From assembly GCF_000720425.1 (NCBI RefSeq), contig NZ_JOAJ01000003.1:775199-839198 (forward strand): a DNA stretch of 64,000 nt, in the 5' to 3' direction. Shown here piece by piece: positions 26,252 to 35,681 of the stretch. This DNA comes from Nocardia rhamnosiphila NBRC 108938. GTDB lineage: Bacteria; Actinomycetota; Actinomycetes; Mycobacteriales; Mycobacteriaceae. The notes under the pieces were generated by a model, which was not told where the DNA came from, searched no databases, and saw nothing but the letters and a program-made list of their open reading frames with translations. A program made the translations under genes and the position numbers. How positions within the stretch are numbered: position 1 is the stretch's first letter; every line of letters begins with the position of its first letter.

Positions 26252-26296
26252 ACACTACACCTAGTGGCCGACAGAAAGAAACAACACGAGATGTTG
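26252..26296 (-). promoter_or_regulatory. Paired NrdR-box-like dyads upstream of nrdHIE
   Basis: Two dyads about 30 bp apart: ACACTACACCTAGTGG (26252-26267; CACTA/TAGTG arms), close to the NrdR consensus, and CAACA-CGAGA-TGTTG (26282-26296). On the minus strand the first overlaps a TAGTGT that can act as -10. Repression by NrdR in response to dATP is inferred. Confidence 0.6.
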
Positions 26297-26490
26297 CGAG
26301 TCACAACCATGTGATTTCACCGCTGTAAGCCGCAGGACAGCAACTCGACACGCCGTATTCACCGTGGTCCAGATCACAAATCGACCAGGCCAGTTCTCTT
26401 TCAGCAAACGCAGAAGACTACGCCTGTCACACCAGTCGCTTCGGGTCCCAGCAGACCCTCCGGCCCCGTAGGAAACCGACCGACCGGAAA

Positions 26491-26529
26491 CGCGAGGGCC
26501 GCTCCGTCGTCGACGGAGCGGCCCTCGCG
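26491..26529 (-). terminator. Intrinsic terminator of the FMN reductase gene
   Basis: A 19-base arm (26491-26509) and its exact complement (26511-26529) around one base, 12 bases after the stop of the leftward FMN reductase gene; on that strand it is followed by GTTTCC. Very stable stem. Confidence 0.85.
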
Positions 26530-26541
26530 ATGCGCCGAGAA

Positions 26542-27111
26542 TCAGGCGGAGACGAGCTCCCCGCTGGCCGCGGTGACCAGAACCTTCACCGACTCGGTCA
26601 GTTCGCGCTGCGCCTCGGCGTCCTCACGCGGGTGGCCGGCGGCGAAGCGCTCGCCCCACGCGGCATAGTGCAGGTGCGCTTCCTCCACGATCTTCCCGCC
26701 GGCGATACCCACGGATTTGACCGCGTCGGCGTGCGCCCACCGGGCGGCGTTGGGGCTGATCGAACCGCTGAGAACGGCCACCGGCTTACCGCTGATCGCG
26801 CCCGCGCCGTAGGGACGGGACAGCCAATCGATCGCATTCTTCAGTACCGCCGGCAGGGTGCCGTTATATTCCGGAGTGACCAACAGCAGACCGTCGCTCG
26901 CCGCGACCGCGTCGCGCAGTGCCTGGGCGGCGGCCGGTACCGAACCCGCGATATCGATATCTTCGTTGTAGAACGGGATATCACCGATACCTTCGTAGAG
27001 GGAGACCTCGGCGCCCGCGGGCGCGGTCGAGGCCGCCGCCTCGGCGACCTGCCGACTGACCGAGGCCTCGCGAAGGCTGCCGACGAGGGCGACGATACGG
27101 GTCTGGCTCAT
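26542..27111 (-). CDS. NADPH-dependent FMN reductase family protein
   Basis: A 189-residue flavodoxin-fold protein. The phosphate loop V-G-S-L-R-E-A-S-V-S-R-Q is at 10-21, and the second flavin motif T-P-E-Y-N-G-T-L-P-A-V-L-K-N-A-I-D-W is near 80-97, as in chromate/quinone reductases (ArsH/ChrR/NfrA type). It likely reduces quinones or azo compounds with NAD(P)H. AGGAG supports ATG 27111. The gene is divergent from a TetR regulator, with a palindrome between them. Confidence 0.92.
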   Translation of the reverse strand: MSQTRIVALVGSLREASVSRQVAEAAASTAPAGAEVSLYEGIGDIPFYNEDIDIAGSVPAAAQALRDAVAASDGLLLVTPEYNGTLPAVLKNAIDWLSRPYGAGAISGKPVAVLSGSISPNAARWAHADAVKSVGIAGGKIVEEAHLHYAAWGERFAAGHPREDAEAQRELTESVKVLVTAASGELVSA

Positions 27112-27161
27112 GTTCACTCCTGCGGTACTAGTTGTGTGACGATCGCACTGCCCAGGTTAAC

Positions 27162-27175
27162 CGGACCGCGGTCCG
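27162..27175. promoter_or_regulatory. TetR operator, FMN reductase/TetR divergon
   Basis: CGGACCGCGGTCCG, a perfect 14-bp palindrome in the 94-bp divergent region. It is the probable binding site of the adjacent TetR protein and could repress both genes. Confidence 0.65.
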
Positions 27176-27205
27176 CTACATTCCTCCGGAGGGACGCACA
27201 GCGCC

Positions 27206-27928
27206 GTGAACTACGACACACTCAGTCCGGATTCCGCCGAATCCGGACCCTCGGGCGACCCGCGACCGAACCCCGCGTCGGCCGAGCCGCTCGCACTGCG
27301 GGTGCGGCCGCCGCACCGAGGGGTGGGACCCGAACTGCCCGGTACCGCCGAACCCGCCGAACGCGCCGACGCCGCGCGCAACCGGCGCCGGCTGCTCGAC
27401 GCCGCACAGGAACTCGTCCGCGACCACGGCGTGGACGCCCTCACCATGGACGCGCTCGCCAAACGGGCCGGGGTCGGCAAGGGCACGGTGTTCCGGCGGT
27501 TCGGCAACCGGACCGGCCTGATGTACGCGCTGCTCGACCATTCCGAGACCCAGGCGCAGGAGGCGTTCATCTTCGGCCCACCGCCGCTGGGGCCGGGTGC
27601 GCCGCCGGTGGAACGGCTCGTCGCCTTCGGGCGGGCCCGGCTACTGGATCTCGAAGTGGCGGGCGAACTGCATCGCGCGGCCGAACTCGGCTCCTCCGAG
27701 GACCATTTCAGCAGCCGGCCCTACCTCGTACTGAAAACCCATGTGACGATGCTGCTGCGCGACGCGGGCAGCCCGGGTGATCCCGCACTGCTGGCCGACA
27801 TCCTGCTGGCCGCGCTCGGCGCCGCACTCGTCCTGCACCAGCTCCGCACACTCGGGTACACGCGCGAGCAGATCGGCGACAACTGGGAAGCCCTTGTTCG
27901 TCGCGTGGCCGTTTCCACCGAGCAGTAG
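27206..27928 (+). CDS. TetR family transcriptional regulator
   Basis: A 240-residue regulator with an N-terminal extension of about 55 residues rich in Pro/Glu. It is followed by the TetR HTH (R-R-R-L-L-D-A-A-Q-E-L-V, then T-M-D-A-L-A-K-R-A-G-V-G-K-G-T-V-F-R-R-F-G). The C-terminal helices form the ligand domain. GTG 27206 is the likely start; CGGAGGG lies 12 bases upstream. It is divergent from the FMN reductase it probably represses, and nadE follows after 11 bases, so nadE may be co-transcribed. Confidence 0.92.
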   Translation: MNYDTLSPDSAESGPSGDPRPNPASAEPLALRVRPPHRGVGPELPGTAEPAERADAARNRRRLLDAAQELVRDHGVDALTMDALAKRAGVGKGTVFRRFGNRTGLMYALLDHSETQAQEAFIFGPPPLGPGAPPVERLVAFGRARLLDLEVAGELHRAAELGSSEDHFSSRPYLVLKTHVTMLLRDAGSPGDPALLADILLAALGAALVLHQLRTLGYTREQIGDNWEALVRRVAVSTEQ

Positions 27929-27939
27929 AGTGATCCGGC

Positions 27940-28764
27940 ATGGGAAACCTGCGTGAACAGATCATCTCCGAACTGGGTGTGCTGCCGAACATCGAGCCGA
28001 AGGACGAGATTCGGCGCCGCGTCGATTTCCTGAAGGACTATCTGCGCGCCACACCGGCGAAGGGTTTCGTGCTCGGCATCAGCGGGGGCCAGGACAGCGC
28101 CCTCGCCGGACGGCTGTGCCAGCTGGCCGTCGAAGAGTTGCGCGCCGAAGGTCACGAGGTCCGCTTCGTCGCGGTGCGGCTACCCTACGGTGTTCAATCC
28201 GACGAAGCCGATGCCCGCGTCGCCATGACCTTCGTCGCGCCCGACGAATCGGTGGTGGTGAACGTCCGGCCGGGCGCCAACGCCGTGGCGGCCGAGGTGG
28301 CCTCGGCCCTCAAGGTCGGCAAACTACGAGATTTCGTGCGCGGCAACATCAAGGCCCGCGAGCGGATGGTGATCCAGTACGCCATCGCCGGTCAGGACAA
28401 CCTGCTGGTGATCGGTACCGATCACGCCGCCGAAGCGGTCACCGGGTTCTTCACCAAGTACGGCGACGGCGGCGTGGACGTCACCCCGCTCGCCGGTCTG
28501 ACCAAACGGCAGGGCGCCGCGCTGCTCGAGGAATTGGGCGCACCCGCGCGCCTGTCGTCCAAGGTGCCGACCGCGGATCTGGAGGACGACCGTCCGGCGC
28601 TGCCCGACGAGGAAGCGCTCGGCCTGCGCTACAGCGAGATCGACGACTACCTCGAGGGCAAGGATGTCACCGACGAGGTGGCGAAACGTATCGAAACGAC
28701 CTTCCGCAACACCCGGCACAAGCGGGCCGTTCCGGTCGCCCCGCTCGACGACTGGTGGCGCTGA
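27940..28764 (+). CDS. nadE: Ammonia-dependent NAD+ synthetase
   Basis: A 274-residue NadE that forms NAD+ from deamido-NAD+, ATP and ammonia. It has the ATP pyrophosphatase P-loop S-G-G-Q-D-S-A at 48-54, I-G-T-D-H-A-A-E near 158, and [10 protein letters not shown] near 171. It lacks the glutaminase domain of the larger mycobacterial enzyme. It lies 11 bases after the TetR gene. An organism of this group usually also has the glutamine-dependent form, so this may be a second, short-type enzyme. Confidence 0.96.
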   Translation: MGNLREQIISELGVLPNIEPKDEIRRRVDFLKDYLRATPAKGFVLGISGGQDSALAGRLCQLAVEELRAEGHEVRFVAVRLPYGVQSDEADARVAMTFVAPDESVVVNVRPGANAVAAEVASALKVGKLRDFVRGNIKARERMVIQYAIAGQDNLLVIGTDHAAEAVTGFFTKYGDGGVDVTPLAGLTKRQGAALLEELGAPARLSSKVPTADLEDDRPALPDEEALGLRYSEIDDYLEGKDVTDEVAKRIETTFRNTRHKRAVPVAPLDDWWR

Positions 28765-28882
28765 GCGAATCCGCTCGGATCGACACGAACGCCGCTTACT
28801 CGAAGCACACTGCAAGTGGTCGACCTTGCTGTCGCGTGATATCGCAGGGTCGGCCGGGCGAGGCTGGACGCGCCCGGTACCC

Positions 28883-29842
28883 ATGACCGACGATGTCCGC
28901 ATGTTGCTCACGCGCCAGGCCGAACTGTTCGAAGGCTCCCGGGCCCGCCTGGAGGCGATCGCCTATCGCCTGCTGGGTTCGGCCGGCGATGCCGAGGACG
29001 CGGTGCAGGAGACCTACCTGCGCTGGCAGGCCGCCGACCGCGAGCACATCGAGACGCCCGAGGCGTGGCTGACCAAGGTGCTCACCAATCTCTGCCTCAA
29101 CCAGCTCACCTCCGCCCGTGCCCGCCGGGAGACCTACGTGGGGCAGTGGCTTCCGGAACCGGTGCTGGCCGGCAGCTCGATGCTGGGCCCGGCCGACACC
29201 GTGGAACAGCGGGAATCGGTATCGATCGCCATGCTCACGCTGATGGAGCGGCTCACCGCCAAGGAGCGTGTGGTGTACATACTGCGCGAGGCCTTCGGCT
29301 ATCCGCACCACGAGATCGCCGACCTGCTCGACGTCACCGAAACCAACTGCCAGCAGATCTATCGCCGCGCAAAACAGCATCTCTCGATGGAACGGGCGCG
29401 CATCGAGGTCGACGAGGCCGCCGCTCGACGGATCGTGGAGGAGTTCCTGACCGCGGCGGTCAGTGGGCAGACCGAGACGCTGGTGGCCCTGCTCACCGAC
29501 GATGCCTCCATCGTCGGCGACGGCGGAAGGTTCATCGCGACATTGAGCAGGCCGCTGCTCGGCGCGGAGCGCGTCGCGCGTTTCGTGCGTATCGCGATCA
29601 AGTCGTCGAACGGCACATGGAACAAGCTCGGCGGCAAGCCCGAGATGTTCGCGGCCATCGCCAACGGCATGCCCGCGCTGGTGCTGGTGTCCGAGGGCCG
29701 GGTCGTCGGCATCCTGGTCCTGCAGGTCACCGTGGACGGCATCGCCGCCGTGCACGGCCACGTCAACCCCGACAAGCTGGCATACGCCAACCGCCAGTGG
29801 GCCACCTACGCACCGGGAGCACCGCTGCCCGAATTGTGGTGA
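28883..29842 (+). CDS. ECF41-type sigma factor with SnoaL-like C-terminal domain
   Basis: A 319-residue sigma factor. Region 2 includes R-L-L-G-S-A-G-D-A-E-D-A-V-Q-E-T-Y-L-R-W (about 28-47), region 4 includes R-V-V-Y-I-L-R-E-A-F-G-Y, H-H-E-I-A and N-C-Q-Q-I-Y-R-R-A. The C-terminal SnoaL-like domain ends with the ECF41 hallmark N-P-D-K-L; a G-D-G-G-R turn corresponds to the D-G-G-G-K linker motif. In this group the C-terminal domain controls activity in place of an anti-sigma factor. No typical ECF41 partner oxidoreductase is adjacent. Confidence 0.93.
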   Translation: MTDDVRMLLTRQAELFEGSRARLEAIAYRLLGSAGDAEDAVQETYLRWQAADREHIETPEAWLTKVLTNLCLNQLTSARARRETYVGQWLPEPVLAGSSMLGPADTVEQRESVSIAMLTLMERLTAKERVVYILREAFGYPHHEIADLLDVTETNCQQIYRRAKQHLSMERARIEVDEAAARRIVEEFLTAAVSGQTETLVALLTDDASIVGDGGRFIATLSRPLLGAERVARFVRIAIKSSNGTWNKLGGKPEMFAAIANGMPALVLVSEGRVVGILVLQVTVDGIAAVHGHVNPDKLAYANRQWATYAPGAPLPELW

Positions 29843-29871
29843 CCCACATCACAGACGATCGCTGTCAGCAT

Positions 29872-30114
29872 TCAACCGCCGGCGAAGGGGGGCATGACAT
29901 CGACGCGCGGGGTCAGTGTCGCCGTACTGTCCCGGGTCAGTTCGTCACCCATCAGATAAGCGCAGACGGCGAGCATCTTGTCCAGGCCGGGACCATAGGT
30001 CTCGGTGAGCCGGGAACGAAGGTCGGCGATCGTGGCGCCGGGGGGCAGGTCCAGGGTCTCGGTGTCCTTGCCGACCGCATCGGCCACGGCGGCGAAGTAG
30101 CGGACCTCAACCAC
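29872..30114 (-). CDS. moaD: Molybdopterin synthase small subunit
   Basis: An 80-residue ubiquitin-like MoaD ending P-P-F-A-G-G. The terminal Gly-Gly is adenylated and carries the thiocarboxylate used to make molybdopterin. The start overlaps the moaA stop by 8 bases, so the two are coupled. MoaE, its catalytic partner, is at 33611-34081. Confidence 0.95.
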   Translation of the reverse strand: MVEVRYFAAVADAVGKDTETLDLPPGATIADLRSRLTETYGPGLDKMLAVCAYLMGDELTRDSTATLTPRVDVMPPFAGG

Positions 30115-31165
30115 CTATTGCTCCCATCGTGCGTTCCGGGGGGACGAAATCCTCGGCATCGATACCGTGACCCGCCCATTTCTGCCACATCGCGCCGCGC
30201 CACAGCTGCGCGAGTTCCGCATCGCTCGCCCCGGCGCGCAGACTCGCGCGCAGATCGAACTCCTGATCACTGAACAGGCAGGACCGCAGCATACCGTCGG
30301 CGGTGAGCCGGGTGCGGTCACAGGTATCGCAGAATTTGCGGGTCACCGAGGCGATGATGCCGACAGTGGCGGGGCCCCCGTCGACCAGCCAGGTCTCCGC
30401 GGGTGCGGCCGGATCGTCGCGGCCGACGGCGGTGAGCCGGAACCGGGCGCCCAGCACCTCCAGCAGTTCGGCGGCGGTCACCATATCGGTCCTCGCCCAT
30501 TCGTGGTCGGCGTCCAGCGGCATCTCCTCGATGAACCGCAGTTCGCACCCTTCGTCCAGGCACCAGCGCAGCAGGTCGGTGGCGCCGTGCAGGGTCTGCC
30601 GCATAAGGACCGCGTTCAACTTCACCGGCGCCAGCCCGGCCGCGACGGCGGCACGGATACCCGACAGCGCCGAGTCCAGCCGGTCCCGGCGGGTCAACCG
30701 GGCGAAATCGGCCCGGTCCACGGTATCGAGGGAGATATTGACCCGGCTCAGCCCGGCGGCCGCCAATCCGGCGGCGCGATGCCGCAGGCCGACCCCGTTG
30801 GAGGTCATGGCCAGGGGCACCTCCGGTACCGCCGCGTGACAGCCGGCCACGATCTCCTCCAGATCGCGGCGCATCAGCGGTTCGCCGCCGGTGAACCGCA
30901 CCTCGCGTACACCCAGATCGCGGACGGCGAGCGTGACCAGGCGAACGATCTCGGCCGCCGTGAGCAACTCCGCGGGCGGGATGGCCGGCAGCCCTTCCTC
31001 GGGCATGCAGTAGGTACAGCGCAGCGAGCACTTCTCCGTGATGGACACCCGCAGATCCCGCGCGGTCCTGCCGAACCGATCCACCAGCAGCGGCGTTTCC
31101 GGACGTCCATCGAAAGAAGGGCGCCCGGACCGCACGGTGGGAATCCCCATTTCGACCAGCGTCAC
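30107..31165 (-). CDS. moaA: GTP 3',8-cyclase (radical SAM)
   Basis: A 352-residue MoaA. The radical SAM cluster is C-S-L-R-C-T-Y-C (C-x3-C-x2-C), followed by F-T-G-G-E-P-L. The C-terminal cluster is [18 protein letters not shown], and the C-terminus is the conserved Gly-Gly (A-I-G-G). It makes 3',8-cyclo-GTP, the first molybdenum cofactor intermediate, which MoaC (in the fused protein at 32521) converts to cPMP. GTG 31165 is chosen from the family N-terminus; ATG 31150 is possible and better spaced from GGAGG. Confidence 0.96.
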   Translation of the reverse strand: MTLVEMGIPTVRSGRPSFDGRPETPLLVDRFGRTARDLRVSITEKCSLRCTYCMPEEGLPAIPPAELLTAAEIVRLVTLAVRDLGVREVRFTGGEPLMRRDLEEIVAGCHAAVPEVPLAMTSNGVGLRHRAAGLAAAGLSRVNISLDTVDRADFARLTRRDRLDSALSGIRAAVAAGLAPVKLNAVLMRQTLHGATDLLRWCLDEGCELRFIEEMPLDADHEWARTDMVTAAELLEVLGARFRLTAVGRDDPAAPAETWLVDGGPATVGIIASVTRKFCDTCDRTRLTADGMLRSCLFSDQEFDLRASLRAGASDAELAQLWRGAMWQKWAGHGIDAEDFVPPERTMGAIGG

Positions 31166-31300
31166 GCCTCCATTATGTACGCCGGGTCCACCTCGATATC
31201 GAGCCTCCGCGGTATCGGCCGGTACCGAGCACCCGGCCCGCGCGTCGCCGTAGGCCACGACCGGCGGCGATCGTCCGGTACGCGCTACTAGTCTGGGCCT

Positions 31301-32524
31301 ATGATTTCTCGGCCCGCCAGTCGTCCGGCCCGGTCGGCGGACGACTACCGCGACACCATCGAACAGCTGTTGCGGCCACTGACCGCCCGGCCGGTGGAGG
31401 ACGTCCCGGTGGCCGAGGCACTCGGACGCCGGCTGGCCCAGGATCAGCACGCGCCGATCGATCTGCCCGTTTTCCGTAACTCCGCCATGGACGGCTACGC
31501 CGTGCGCGCGCAGGATGTCGCGGTCACCCCGGTGACCCTGCCGACCACCGGTGTGATCGCCGCCGGTGATCCCGGCCACGAAGCGCTGACACCGGAGACC
31601 GCGCGCAAGGTGATGACCGGGGCGCCGCTCCCGGCCGGCGCCGACTGTGTGGTCCCGGTGGAGGATACGACCGCCGGCGACCACTCGGTGCGGATCGCCC
31701 GGGGCCGTTCGGCCGGCGAATTCGTCCGGGAGCCGGGCAGCGATATCCGGGCGGGTGCCGAACTCGTCCCCGCCGCGACCGTGCTCGCCCCGCGTCATAT
31801 CGCGGCGCTGGCCGCGGCGGGTGTGGGCCGGGTCCCGGTGTTCGCACCGGTGCGGGCGGTCGTCATCAGCACCGGAAGCGAGTTGGTGCCCGCCGGCACC
31901 GAGCTGCGGCCGGGGCAGATCTACAACTCCAACGGAATCGCATTGGCGGCCGCGCTCACCGCCAACGGTGTCGCGGTGACCGGTGTCGAGCACTGCGGTG
32001 ACGAACCCGCGGACTTCCGGCAGCTGCTCCACTCCGCGACCGCCGCCGCCGATCTGGTGATCACCACGGGCGGGGTGTCCAAAGGCGATTTCGAAGTCGT
32101 CCGGGAGGTCCTCATCCCACTCGGCGGCGAGTTCGGCTCGGTGGCCATGCAACCGGGCGGCCCCCAGGGCCTCACGGTCGTCGACGGTGTGCCGGTGCTG
32201 AGTTTCCCGGGGAACCCGGTGAGCGCGGTGGTGTCGTTCGAGGTGCTGGCCCGGCCGATCCTGCGGCACCTCTCCGGGCTGGACCCGGTACCCGAATACG
32301 AGCTTCCGCTGCTGGGCGCGGTGCGCCGCTCGCCCGAGGGCCGCCGTCAGTTCCTGCGCGGGCGGCTGGTCCGCAACGGCACGCGGCCGCACGCGGTGGA
32401 GGTGGTTTCCGGACCCGGTTCCCATCTCGTCGCGAGTATGGCGGCGGCCGATGTGCTGATCGATATTCCGGCCGCGGTGACCGAACTCGCGCCGGGCACG
32501 ACTGTGCGAGTGTGGACGTTATGA
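31301..32524 (+). CDS. moeA: Molybdopterin molybdotransferase
   Basis: A 407-residue MoeA that inserts molybdate into adenylylated molybdopterin. It shows [10 protein letters not shown] near 65-74, [32 protein letters not shown], and F-P-G-N-P-V-S. It is first in the rightward operon, and its stop overlaps the next ATG (ATGA). Confidence 0.97.
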   Translation: MISRPASRPARSADDYRDTIEQLLRPLTARPVEDVPVAEALGRRLAQDQHAPIDLPVFRNSAMDGYAVRAQDVAVTPVTLPTTGVIAAGDPGHEALTPETARKVMTGAPLPAGADCVVPVEDTTAGDHSVRIARGRSAGEFVREPGSDIRAGAELVPAATVLAPRHIAALAAAGVGRVPVFAPVRAVVISTGSELVPAGTELRPGQIYNSNGIALAAALTANGVAVTGVEHCGDEPADFRQLLHSATAAADLVITTGGVSKGDFEVVREVLIPLGGEFGSVAMQPGGPQGLTVVDGVPVLSFPGNPVSAVVSFEVLARPILRHLSGLDPVPEYELPLLGAVRRSPEGRRQFLRGRLVRNGTRPHAVEVVSGPGSHLVASMAAADVLIDIPAAVTELAPGTTVRVWTL

Positions 32525-33618
32525 GCGAGTTGTCACATGTGGATGCCGAAGGCCGCGCCCGCATGGTGGATGTGAGCGCCAAGGCCGATACCGCGCGGAT
32601 CGCCGTCGCGGGCGGGGAACTGCGCACCACCGCGGAGGTGGTGGCGCTGGTGCGCGCCAACGATATGCCGAAGGCCGATGTTCTCGCGACCGCCCGGCTG
32701 GCCGGAATCGCGGGCGCCAAGAAGACCGCCGAACTCATTCCGCTGTGCCATCAGCTCGCGCTGTCCTCGGTGAAGGTCGAATTCGGTTTCACCGACTCCA
32801 CCATCACCATCGAGGCCACCGCCAAGACCACCGGACCCACCGGGGTGGAGATGGAAGCGCTGACGGCGGTGGCCGTGGCCGGACTCACCCTGCACGACAT
32901 GGTGAAAGCGGTCGACCCGGCGGCGGAGCTGAACGGCGTACGCCTGCTCAGTAAAGAGGGCGGAAAACGCGGCCACTGGACCCGCGCGCAGTCACCGGCC
33001 GAGAGCGGGACCGCCCCGCATCCGGTGCCGCACTCCGAAGCGGAAACACATGCGGCCACTCCCCGAAGCGATATCAGCGGCACCGCGGTGGTGCTCGTGG
33101 CCTCCACCGGCGCGGCGGCCGGAACCCGGACCGACACCACCGGACCACGGCTGGTGTCCTGGCTGCGCGATCTCGGGTACACCGTCCGCGGGCCCCTCGT
33201 CTACGCCGACGCCGAGATCGCCGACGGCCTGGCCGACGCGCTGCACACCACCCCCGACCTGGTGGTGACCACCGGCGGTACCGGCGCCTCCCCCACCGAC
33301 CACACCCCGGAGGCGACCGCGGCCCTGCTGGACCGGGAACTGCCCGGGGTCGCCGAGGCGATCCGGCAGCGCGGCACGGCGAAGTTTCCGCTCGCGGCGC
33401 TCAGCCGCGGCGTCGCGGGACTGGCCGGCCGTTCGGTGGTGGTGAATCTGCCCGGTTCCCCGGGCGGGGTGAAAGACGGTATCGCGGTACTGGAACCGCT
33501 GCTCACGCATCTGCTCGCGCAGGTGGCCGGCGGCGGTGCGCACGAGAACGACAGTGCGCGCAAGACCTCCGGCGCGCCGCGGGAGAAGAATATCGGGAAC
33601 GAGAGCGCACATGCCTGA
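32521..33618 (+). CDS. moaC: Fused cPMP synthase MoaC and molybdopterin adenylyltransferase (MogA/MoaB type)
   Basis: A 365-residue bifunctional protein. Residues 1-157 are MoaC, with A-G-I-A-G-A-K-K-T-A-E-L-I-P-L-C-H-Q-L and M-E-A-L-T-A-V. Residues about 178-330 are a MogA/MoaB domain with T-T-G-G-T-G, D-H-T-P-E-A-T and N-L-P-G-S-P-G-G. The linker (158-177) is polar and the last 30 residues are a disordered tail. The two domains act at different steps (cPMP formation; AMP activation of molybdopterin). Translational coupling to moeA and an 8-base overlap with moaE place it in the middle of the operon. Confidence 0.95.
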   Translation: MSELSHVDAEGRARMVDVSAKADTARIAVAGGELRTTAEVVALVRANDMPKADVLATARLAGIAGAKKTAELIPLCHQLALSSVKVEFGFTDSTITIEATAKTTGPTGVEMEALTAVAVAGLTLHDMVKAVDPAAELNGVRLLSKEGGKRGHWTRAQSPAESGTAPHPVPHSEAETHAATPRSDISGTAVVLVASTGAAAGTRTDTTGPRLVSWLRDLGYTVRGPLVYADAEIADGLADALHTTPDLVVTTGGTGASPTDHTPEATAALLDRELPGVAEAIRQRGTAKFPLAALSRGVAGLAGRSVVVNLPGSPGGVKDGIAVLEPLLTHLLAQVAGGGAHENDSARKTSGAPREKNIGNESAHA

Positions 33619-34081
33619 CCTGTCCACCGGAACCCCCGGCCGCGAGCACCCCGCGGCGGGCGGCGGAGTACGGCTCGCCGAGATCAGTGACCGGGCCCTG
33701 GATCCCGCCGTCGTCGACGCGGCCGTCCGCGGACCGCACCACGGGGCGGTGGTGCTGTTCACCGGCGTGGTCCGTGATCACGACGGCGGCCAGGCGGTTT
33801 CGGCGCTGGAGTACTCGGCACATCCGGAAGCGATCCGTTTTCTGCGCGAATGCTGCGCCGCGGTCGCCGAATCGAGCGGTCTGCCGGTGGCGGCCGTGCA
33901 CCGCGTCGGCGATCTGGTGGTGGGTGATCTGGCGATCGTGACGGCGGTGGCCGCACCGCATCGCGCCGAGGCCTTCGCGGCATGCTCGACGCTGGTGGAC
34001 CGGATCAAACACGAAGTGCCGATCTGGAAACGTCAACTGTTCGCCGACGGACTCTCCGAATGGGTCAACGCCTGCGGGTAG
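33611..34081 (+). CDS. moaE: Molybdopterin synthase catalytic subunit
   Basis: A 156-residue MoaE: F-T-G-V-V-R-D-H-D-G-G near 45-55, Y-S-A-H-P-E-A, H-R-V-G-D-L-V-V-G-D, and the active-site K-H-E-V-P-I-W-K-R-Q near 136-145. It transfers sulfur from MoaD to cPMP. ATG 33611 overlaps the fused moaC gene by 8 bases. Its 3' end overlaps the convergent G3E GTPase gene by 49 bases. Confidence 0.96.
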   Translation: MPDLSTGTPGREHPAAGGGVRLAEISDRALDPAVVDAAVRGPHHGAVVLFTGVVRDHDGGQAVSALEYSAHPEAIRFLRECCAAVAESSGLPVAAVHRVGDLVVGDLAIVTAVAAPHRAEAFAACSTLVDRIKHEVPIWKRQLFADGLSEWVNACG

Positions 34082-35139
34082 TCGTCGTCGGCCGCCGCCC
34101 GCGCGATATCGGGGACGTAGCGCCAGACCGCCAGCATCTCCTGCTCATCCAGGTGTTCGGGTCCGCTGTGCACCGTCGCGCGCAACCGTTCCAGTACCGC
34201 GTCGGTATCCAGACCGGTGCCGATGAGCACCAGTTCGGTCCCGGCGCCGCGGGGGGCCCGGTCGGCCGGTTCCAGGGTGATCGCGCGCCCGACCAGGTGC
34301 AGGAGGAAGCGGCCGGGCCCGGGCGCGGCGAAGGTGACGAAACCTTTTGCCCGGAACAGCCCGGCGGGCGGTTTCTCCAGGAAATCGACCAGTCGGCGCG
34401 GATGCAGCGCCGTGGTCTCGGTGAACACCACACTGGTGTAGTCGTCGTGCAGATGCCGGTGATCGCCGTCGTGCTCGTCGTGCTCGTGCTCCTCGCGCAG
34501 CAGTTCGTCGAGACTCAGCTGCTCGCCGATCCGGGGTTCGCCGCGGCGGCGCGGATCGAACAGCAGACCCGGATCGATCCGTCCGCGCGTGGTCGCGTAC
34601 ACCGGTGCGCCGCCGGTCAGTTCCGTGATCTCGGCGCGCAACCCGTCCAGTTGGGCCGCACCGACCCGGTCGGCCTTGTTCACCACCACCAGATCGGCCA
34701 GACGCAGATGGCTCGCCAGTTCCGGATGCCGCGCCCGGCTCCCGGCGAACTCCCCGGCGTCCACCACTTCGAGCAGCCCGCCGTAGCGGATCCGGGAGTT
34801 CTCGCTGCCCACCACCATGCGCACCAGATTGCGCGGTTCGGCCAGACCGCTGGCCTCCACCACGATCACATCGATACCGGCGCGGGGATCGGTCAACCGG
34901 GTGAACAGATCGTCGAGTTCGGAGACGTCCACCGCGCAGCACACACAGCCGTTGCCCAGCGACACCATGGCGTCGACCTGGCCCGCCACCAGCATCGCGT
35001 CGATGTTCACGGCACCGAAATCGTTGACCACCACCCCGATCCGGGTGCCCCGGTTGTTGCGCAACAGGTCGTTGAGAAGAGTGGTCTTTCCCGCACCGAG
35101 GAATCCGGCCACGATCACCACGGGTATACGCTCAGCCAC
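34033..35139 (-). CDS. COG0523 (CobW/G3E family) metallochaperone GTPase
   Basis: A 368-residue G3E GTPase. It has Walker A G-F-L-G-A-G-K-T-T-L-L at 12-22, the metal site G-C-V-C-C-A near 65, E-A-S-G-L-A-E-P, N-K-A-D, and a His/Asp-rich segment H-E-H-D-E-H-D-G-D-H-R-H before the C-terminal CobW_C domain. Such proteins load metals (Zn, Co, Fe) into targets. Family members also activate Fe-type nitrile hydratases, which is noteworthy given the nitrile hydratase-like operon 29 kb to the left. A Zn-related role is more usual for His-rich members. The 3' end overlaps moaE. Confidence 0.93.
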   Translation of the reverse strand: MAERIPVVIVAGFLGAGKTTLLNDLLRNNRGTRIGVVVNDFGAVNIDAMLVAGQVDAMVSLGNGCVCCAVDVSELDDLFTRLTDPRAGIDVIVVEASGLAEPRNLVRMVVGSENSRIRYGGLLEVVDAGEFAGSRARHPELASHLRLADLVVVNKADRVGAAQLDGLRAEITELTGGAPVYATTRGRIDPGLLFDPRRRGEPRIGEQLSLDELLREEHEHDEHDGDHRHLHDDYTSVVFTETTALHPRRLVDFLEKPPAGLFRAKGFVTFAAPGPGRFLLHLVGRAITLEPADRAPRGAGTELVLIGTGLDTDAVLERLRATVHSGPEHLDEQEMLAVWRYVPDIARAAADDDYPQALTHSESPSANS

Positions 35140-35681
35140 CGGGCAATAGTATTGGCGTGCCTTCGGCGCGCGGGGCCGAGGGGCTCCGGGACCCGAGCCT
35201 CCGGCTCATGCGATGTGCGGTCGGCCGCCCGCGGAATGCCGACCATTGAGCACCTTCCGCCAAGGGGGACCGGCCTCGACCCTTTTATGCCCCGTGAGAC
35301 TCGGCCCTCGATACGACCGACTTCAGGACATCCGGTGCACCACCCGCCCGCATTCCAACAGAATTGCCCATGTTTCAGAATGGCATACGTTTCGGAAAGC
35401 GTGACGCGATAACTCGCTCGGAACGGGCATGCTCGGACACGGAACATCGTTTACCGGTAGCCGCAATTTAGCGGCGGCGGACTGCGCCCGCGGACGTGCC
35501 CATAGCGGCGAAATACCGACGACGCCGACCAAGTCACCCGACTCGCGGTTCCGCGGGAGTTCCGCGATTTCCCGGAAATATTGCGATTCTCCGAAATCGG
35601 TAGCACGACTCTGGTAAACGTGCCGGGGAGATCGGGAGGATCTCGCTGTATAGAGAAGCAGAGAAATACCGAGGAGAACGA
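35140..35681. other. Intergenic region with promoter for the secreted protein gene
   Basis: A 542-base region, lower in GC than the genes, with no supported coding frame. A GAGATC-GGGAG-GATCTC hairpin lies near 35629-35645 and a TATAGA -10 candidate at 35649-35654, which would start the mRNA about 20 bases before the ATG at 35682. The left part should contain the promoter of the G3E GTPase gene. Confidence 0.5.

Larger units (their letters stand above)
26009..26541. other. nrdHIE promoter region and spacer
   Basis: A 533-base region. It contains the NrdR-like dyads (26252-26296) and, at the right end, the terminator hairpin of the FMN reductase gene (26491-26529). A further dyad TCACA-ACCA-TGTGA lies at 26301-26314. 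No gene is supported. Confidence 0.6.
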
